This document shows, piece after piece, positions 5,691 to 9,436 of a stretch of DNA of 9,436 nucleotides. Location of the stretch: NCBI GenBank assembly GCA_029056365.1, contig JAIDBM010000246.1:1-9436 (forward strand). Reading direction: 5' to 3'. The notes beneath the pieces are model-generated. The model worked only from the letters and a program-made list of their open reading frames with translations, had not been told where the DNA came from and ran no database searches. Within the stretch, counting starts at the first letter, position 1. Each line of letters starts with the position of its first letter. The stretch is from Muribaculaceae bacterium. Lineage in GTDB: Bacteria > Bacteroidota > Bacteroidia > Bacteroidales > Muribaculaceae. The translations under genes and the position numbers were made by a program.

Positions 5691-7109
5691 CTATTGTTGG
5701 TTTTCTTCAGGGCCTGCCGCCTCATATGCGCCGAGAGCGCCGTTGCGGGGAGTGCCGTAGGGGTCGGTGGCGCTCTGCGGCAAAGCCAGTGATTCGTCGG
5801 CGGCTCCTCGGGCCGGGGAGTCGGGTTTGAGGCGGTAGTCGAACAGATAGTCCTCGCGGACGGTATAGTATAGAGGGTCTTCGCCCCAGATGCAGTTTAT
5901 GAAGTGGTCATCGTCGGTTCCTTCGCTGCGAAGCAGGCAGTTCCGCAGAAAAATTTCGGTGTCGGTAAGGTCGCCATGACTCAGTTCGGTTCCCAGTCCG
6001 TATATGATAGTGTTTGTTATGTCGGCTTTCAGATACGGCAGAGTGCTTTCGTCGTCGTTGTCGGCGTTGATGTGGCCGAACTGCAGGGCGGGACCGCCGA
6101 TGGCAGTGAACAGGTAGTTGTTGGCGAGCGTGCAGTGGTCGAAGCGGTGGTTGCCGCCGTTGAGGGCGACCAGGCCGTATGAGCCTTCGGCGAATTCGGT
6201 TCCTGCTGCCACTACCGAAGCATGGTTGGCAAAGAGTACCACATCGCCCGAGTTGTGCAGGCGGCTGTTCAGTATGGTCAAGGCGGGTTCGTCGGTCGAG
6301 GTTGTGCCGTCGCCGTCTATTATCACGCCGAATGTGGTGTTGCGCAGGTCGGTGTGTTCAAAGATGTTGTTTTTTGATGTTTTGTCGAAAATCACACCGC
6401 CCCATTGTCGCGACATGATGTCGAAAGAAATCTGTCCGACCACATTGCCGGTGCGGTCACCGGTCATGTCGACATGTGCTTCGGCAGTGCCGAGACTCTG
6501 CAGTGTTCCGCCCACACGCATGTAGGCGGCATCGTGGAAGTAGAGTCGTGTTCCGGCTTCGATGGTAAGTGTAGCGCCGGGATTTATTATCAGCGAATCG
6601 AAAATCTGATATGGTTTGCCGGCGGTAAGGCGTGTGTCGCAGTCTATTATGGAACCGTGCAGCCGATTTACATCCTGCCCTTGTGCGGTGAGCACCACGT
6701 GGCGGTCCACACCATTGGTGCTGAAGCGTACTTTGGCGCTTACATCCACCGGCAGGTCGCTGCCGTTTTCGGGCAGCAGTGCGTCTACCATCACGAATAT
6801 CGAGTCGTTGGCACGTATTTCCACGTTGTGAAAGTCGTGTCCCGACAGTCCGTCGACATTTAGCCGGAACATCGATGCGTTGTCGCCTTCGAGCCGGATG
6901 TCGTTTATCGATATGCCTTTCGAGGCGCGGTTATATACGGTAAAGCGTGCCGTTGGCGAACCTTCGTCGGTGAACAGCAGGCCCATTTTGAGTGTGTCGG
7001 CGCTGAAATCGGGCTGGTCGGATGGCGATGTGGTGAAGCCGTCCTCGATGCATGAGCACAGCGAGGCAGCGAGTATGGCGAAAAAGATAATTGTGTTAAG
7101 GAATTTCAT
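5691..7109 (-). CDS. Surface-type lipoprotein with right-handed parallel beta-helix
   Basis: The 472-residue product begins with a lipoprotein signal peptide: Lys2, hydrophobic core, then LCSC with lipidated Cys20. IEDG follows, and acidic residues there resemble the Bacteroidetes lipoprotein export signal that sends lipoproteins to the cell surface. Residues about 35-145 look like an Ig-like beta-sandwich (FTVYNRASKGISINDIRLEG). Residues about 150-400 have beta-helix character: INPGATLTIEAGTRLYF, WGGVIF, short Asn/Gly-rich rungs such as NSRLHNSGD and HCTLANN. The C-terminal DYRLKPDSPARGAAD...DPYGTPRNGALGAYE is typical of secreted beta-helix proteins of the choice-of-anchor Q kind. No catalytic residues can be named; carbohydrate binding or structural roles are both possible. 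It follows ppiD by 112 bp after a hairpin and shows no clear TAnnTTTG promoter, so partial readthrough is possible. Confidence 0.85.
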   Translation of the reverse strand: MKFLNTIIFFAILAASLCSCIEDGFTTSPSDQPDFSADTLKMGLLFTDEGSPTARFTVYNRASKGISINDIRLEGDNASMFRLNVDGLSGHDFHNVEIRANDSIFVMVDALLPENGSDLPVDVSAKVRFSTNGVDRHVVLTAQGQDVNRLHGSIIDCDTRLTAGKPYQIFDSLIINPGATLTIEAGTRLYFHDAAYMRVGGTLQSLGTAEAHVDMTGDRTGNVVGQISFDIMSRQWGGVIFDKTSKNNIFEHTDLRNTTFGVIIDGDGTTSTDEPALTILNSRLHNSGDVVLFANHASVVAAGTEFAEGSYGLVALNGGNHRFDHCTLANNYLFTAIGGPALQFGHINADNDDESTLPYLKADITNTIIYGLGTELSHGDLTDTEIFLRNCLLRSEGTDDDHFINCIWGEDPLYYTVREDYLFDYRLKPDSPARGAADESLALPQSATDPYGTPRNGALGAYEAAGPEENQQ

Positions 7110-7172
7110 ATACGATTAACGTGTTTCTGCTCAAAAAATTGTGTGGTAGTCCGCTAATGTATGTATATGAAA

Positions 7173-7199
7173 GAGGCCCGGACTTGGAGTCCGGGCCTC
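7173..7199 (-). terminator. Hairpin terminator or attenuator after ppiD
   Basis: A perfect 12-bp GC-rich stem (7173-7184 with 7188-7199; gaggcccggact and its complement) closes a 3-nt loop 22 bp past the ppiD stop. On the minus strand it is followed only by TTTCATATAC, a poor U-tract. It may therefore terminate incompletely, protect the 3' end, or attenuate expression of the lipoprotein gene. Confidence 0.65.
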
Positions 7200-7221
7200 G
7201 GTATAGTAAGGTTGGATTAGA

Positions 7222-9402
7222 TTAGTCGTCGAATCCGGCAACAAAGTTGAGCGAGTGGTTGTCGGGTTGTTCACCGCCAAGCAGAGCGTTGATCAGACCG
7301 TTTCCTACCAGAGGCATGAACTGACGGTTGAACTGCTGCAGATACATGTCGCGCGATTCTTCAAGCTTCATGGCCGGTTCGTTCACGTTGTTTACTTTGG
7401 CAACGTATACTCCGTAGGGGGTTACGATTGCCTCAGTTACGGCACCGGCTGCTGTCTTGACGATTGCAGCGCTTATTTCTGCGGGGAAGTTGCTGCTGTT
7501 GAAGGCGAAGGGTTGTGATTGAACCACAGTTGTTTTGGCTGCGGATGCGAGAGCCTGAAGGTCTTTTGCCTGGGCTTTGTAGGTTTCGGCTATTTTTTCA
7601 GATTTCTTCAGGCTGGTGGCCTCGCGTTCGAGACGCGCTTTAACCGCAGGGTCGTTCCATGCCACATAGTTGTCGTATTCGTTGCCAAGTGCGATGGCCA
7701 CGAGATATTCCTGTTCGGCCGGCTGTACGGGCTGGAATATTGCGGGTACGTTCTGCGAAGGGTTCTGGCTCTGACGTACTTTCGATTCCACAACGGGCGA
7801 AACCTTTCCGGTTTTGCCGTCCATGGCGAATTTTACAAGACTGCGGGTCGAGGGCAGGCCGGCGATGTTTGCTGTTCCGGCTCCTACGAGAGTCTGCTGT
7901 ACGTTGTATCCGGCTTTTTCGGCGTTGTCGACGAAGGCCTGTGCTGTGGCGTTGTTGCCGAGATAGTTGCGGAATTCGCCGCTGATTTTGCTGCGGGTGG
8001 CGCTCGATGGTTCAACAACAAAGTCGATGCGGGCGAGGTCGTAGACGCTTACCGGAGCCGGACGTTTGTCGACGCGAATGAGCATGTTGAGCTGCTGGCC
8101 CTGGATGCTGTCGGTGTAGAGAACCGTTTCGCCAACGGGAGTTTCAGAGAGGAGTTTGGAGATTTTGGGGTTTGTAACACTCAGAAGCGATATTTCCTGG
8201 TTGCCCATTGCCATGGCGTTGTCGCCAAGTTTGAGGCTGTCCCATGTCTGGGTGTTTTTGGCCAGAGTCATCAGCGAGTCGGCGAGGGCTGCGTTCTCGA
8301 ACATGAGCTGTGAGTAGGTTACAGAGTCGAGTTTCTGTTCAATGCCCATTATTTTACCGATGGTGTAGAACGAGCCGGGAATCGACTGCACTACCATGGT
8401 TTTACCGGTGTAGGCCGCGCTGTCGACGAGTTTTTTGAAGCTGCGCGAGTTGTTGGCGCCCTGATAGCGTTTTTCGAGCTGAGCCTTGGTTACGGACTGG
8501 CGCTGGGTTATGAAGCGGCTGTCGGCGTTTGCGGCAGCGAGCGAAAGGGTGTCTTTCTGGAGGTCGGCCACCATTTTCGCAACAGCGGCATCGGCTTCAG
8601 AGTAGTCGGCATCGCTGGGGGCCACCTGCTGTACGATATATGCGATCGAGCGTTTGTCGCCGCCTTTTACAGCAAACTTCGATTTGTTCTTTTCCCAGAG
8701 GACCTTGATGTCGTCGTCGGTTACAGTAACCTGGTCGTCGGGAATGCTTGACGAAGGTATCATCACGAGGTCGATGTTGCGTATTGTCTCGCCATCGTAT
8801 AAGGCCTGGGCATCAACGTTGTTGGGCGAATAGAGACCGCCGATGAGCATGGAGTAGAGCTGCTGGCGCAGGCTGTTCTCCACGTTGTTCTCAATGCCTC
8901 TCCACATTGCCAGATAGCGCTGTGCCTCATCGGCCGGAATCTGGTATTTCTGCGGGTTTTTGAGGCGCTCGAGCACAGCCGATATGTTCTGGGTCATGCT
9001 GGCTTCATCGTATGCCGGAGCGAGGCCGAATGCCTGGCCGAGGCTGCCGATGAACTGCTGTACCTCGCCGTTGTATACCATGGCCTGCGAAAGTTCGCCA
9101 TCGGTAATGTTTATGCCGAGTTCGTCGAATTCCTTGTTGAAGAGCTTCTGTACGAGCAGGGCGTTGATGTCCTGCTGGTTAATTTGGTCGGGATCGCCTT
9201 TGCGCTCACCCTGGGTCTCGCGGTAGGCGTTCAGCTCATCGAGTTTTACCTGAGCGCCGTTGGCTTCAATCAATTTGTCGCCGGAGCCAAAGTAGGTGCG
9301 GCCCGAGGTGAGGAAGTCACCGAGGATAAAGGCGAGCAATGCCACGATGATAATCACGAAGAGAATCACCGATTTGCTCCTGATTTTTTCTAAGGTTGCC
9401 AT
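7222..9402 (-). CDS. ppiD: PpiD/SurA-like membrane-anchored periplasmic chaperone (peptidylprolyl isomerase family)
   Basis: The 726-residue length and N-terminus (MATLEKIRSKSVILFVIIIVALLAFILGDF) match Bacteroidetes PpiD: a short cytoplasmic end, one membrane helix at about 11-29, and the rest periplasmic. Residues about 43-210 form the SurA_N-like helical chaperone part (INALLVQKLFNKEFDELGINITDGEL). A parvulin-like region spans about 360-447 (VTYSQLMFENAALADSLM ... PVGETVLYTDSIQGQQLNMLIRV). A second beta-rich parvulin-C-like segment lies at about 630-672 (AAGAVTEAIVTPYGVYVAKV). The parvulin histidines are missing (YSQLMF for the R/S-HIL strand, NMLIRV for the G-x-HI strand), so it is probably a folding chaperone for outer-membrane and secreted proteins rather than an active isomerase. 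The start at 9402 fits the membrane anchor. No TAnnTTTG element lies in the 34 bases before it, so its promoter is likely off-window. Confidence 0.88.
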   Translation of the reverse strand: MATLEKIRSKSVILFVIIIVALLAFILGDFLTSGRTYFGSGDKLIEANGAQVKLDELNAYRETQGERKGDPDQINQQDINALLVQKLFNKEFDELGINITDGELSQAMVYNGEVQQFIGSLGQAFGLAPAYDEASMTQNISAVLERLKNPQKYQIPADEAQRYLAMWRGIENNVENSLRQQLYSMLIGGLYSPNNVDAQALYDGETIRNIDLVMIPSSSIPDDQVTVTDDDIKVLWEKNKSKFAVKGGDKRSIAYIVQQVAPSDADYSEADAAVAKMVADLQKDTLSLAAANADSRFITQRQSVTKAQLEKRYQGANNSRSFKKLVDSAAYTGKTMVVQSIPGSFYTIGKIMGIEQKLDSVTYSQLMFENAALADSLMTLAKNTQTWDSLKLGDNAMAMGNQEISLLSVTNPKISKLLSETPVGETVLYTDSIQGQQLNMLIRVDKRPAPVSVYDLARIDFVVEPSSATRSKISGEFRNYLGNNATAQAFVDNAEKAGYNVQQTLVGAGTANIAGLPSTRSLVKFAMDGKTGKVSPVVESKVRQSQNPSQNVPAIFQPVQPAEQEYLVAIALGNEYDNYVAWNDPAVKARLEREATSLKKSEKIAETYKAQAKDLQALASAAKTTVVQSQPFAFNSSNFPAEISAAIVKTAAGAVTEAIVTPYGVYVAKVNNVNEPAMKLEESRDMYLQQFNRQFMPLVGNGLINALLGGEQPDNHSLNFVAGFDD

Positions 9403-9436
9403 TGAATTTTATGAGTGATTGTTTTATTATTTCGAC

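Noticed and set aside
7519..8313. Plus-strand open frame of 264 codons opposite ppiD
   Set aside because: The translation is Phe/Cys/Gly-rich and unlike a real protein, and the opposite strand encodes a coherent PpiD-like chain.
9418..9436. Similarity of the right-edge bases (ttattatttcgac) to part of the palindrome arm near 5630-5640
   Set aside because: The shared part is only about 8-9 bases of AT-rich sequence, too short to distinguish from chance.

Overview
The window reads as a piece of an ordinary Bacteroidales chromosome, moderately GC-rich and most likely from a gut or host-associated member of the Muribaculaceae/Prevotella-like group. The placement rests on several signs. Three intergenic regions carry matches to the Bacteroidetes -7 promoter element TAnnTTTG, and the starts lack Shine-Dalgarno sequences. 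The genes include a signal-peptide GH13 amylase with starch-binding modules and a C-terminal sorting-type tail, a lipoprotein with an acidic export-type N-terminus, a long membrane-anchored PpiD, and an RNA-modification-type protein with a Gly/Arg/Tyr/Gln/Asn-rich arm. The family-level assignment is inference.

Layout, all on the minus strand except one small ORF, so transcription runs right to left. 9402-7222 encodes a PpiD/SurA-like periplasmic chaperone, followed by a strong hairpin at 7173-7199. 7109-5691 encodes a surface-type lipoprotein with a parallel beta-helix, followed by an unusually long inverted repeat at 5604-5647. 5504-2181 encodes a secreted multi-modular alpha-amylase, whose hairpin terminator (2090-2126) lies inside the 3' end of a convergent 84-residue plus-strand ORF (1859-2113). 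1731-937 encodes glucosamine-6-phosphate deaminase (nagB), ending at a terminator (881-917) whose T-tract overlaps the promoter of the next gene. 704-96 encodes the repetitive N-terminal arm of what is probably an RluB-type rRNA pseudouridine synthase; its catalytic part would lie beyond the left edge.

The genes form separate transcription units rather than one operon. The shared theme is modest: glycan use (extracellular starch breakdown by the amylase, amino-sugar catabolism by NagB) and envelope biogenesis (PpiD, lipoprotein). No mobile element, CRISPR array, tRNA or rRNA was seen.

I do not see a previously undescribed system. The most useful observations are three closely spaced lesions at the left edge of the pseudouridine-synthase-like gene, a terminator encoded within the convergent small ORF, the long palindrome ahead of the amylase, a terminator/promoter overlap, and the loss of both parvulin histidines in the PpiD-like protein.
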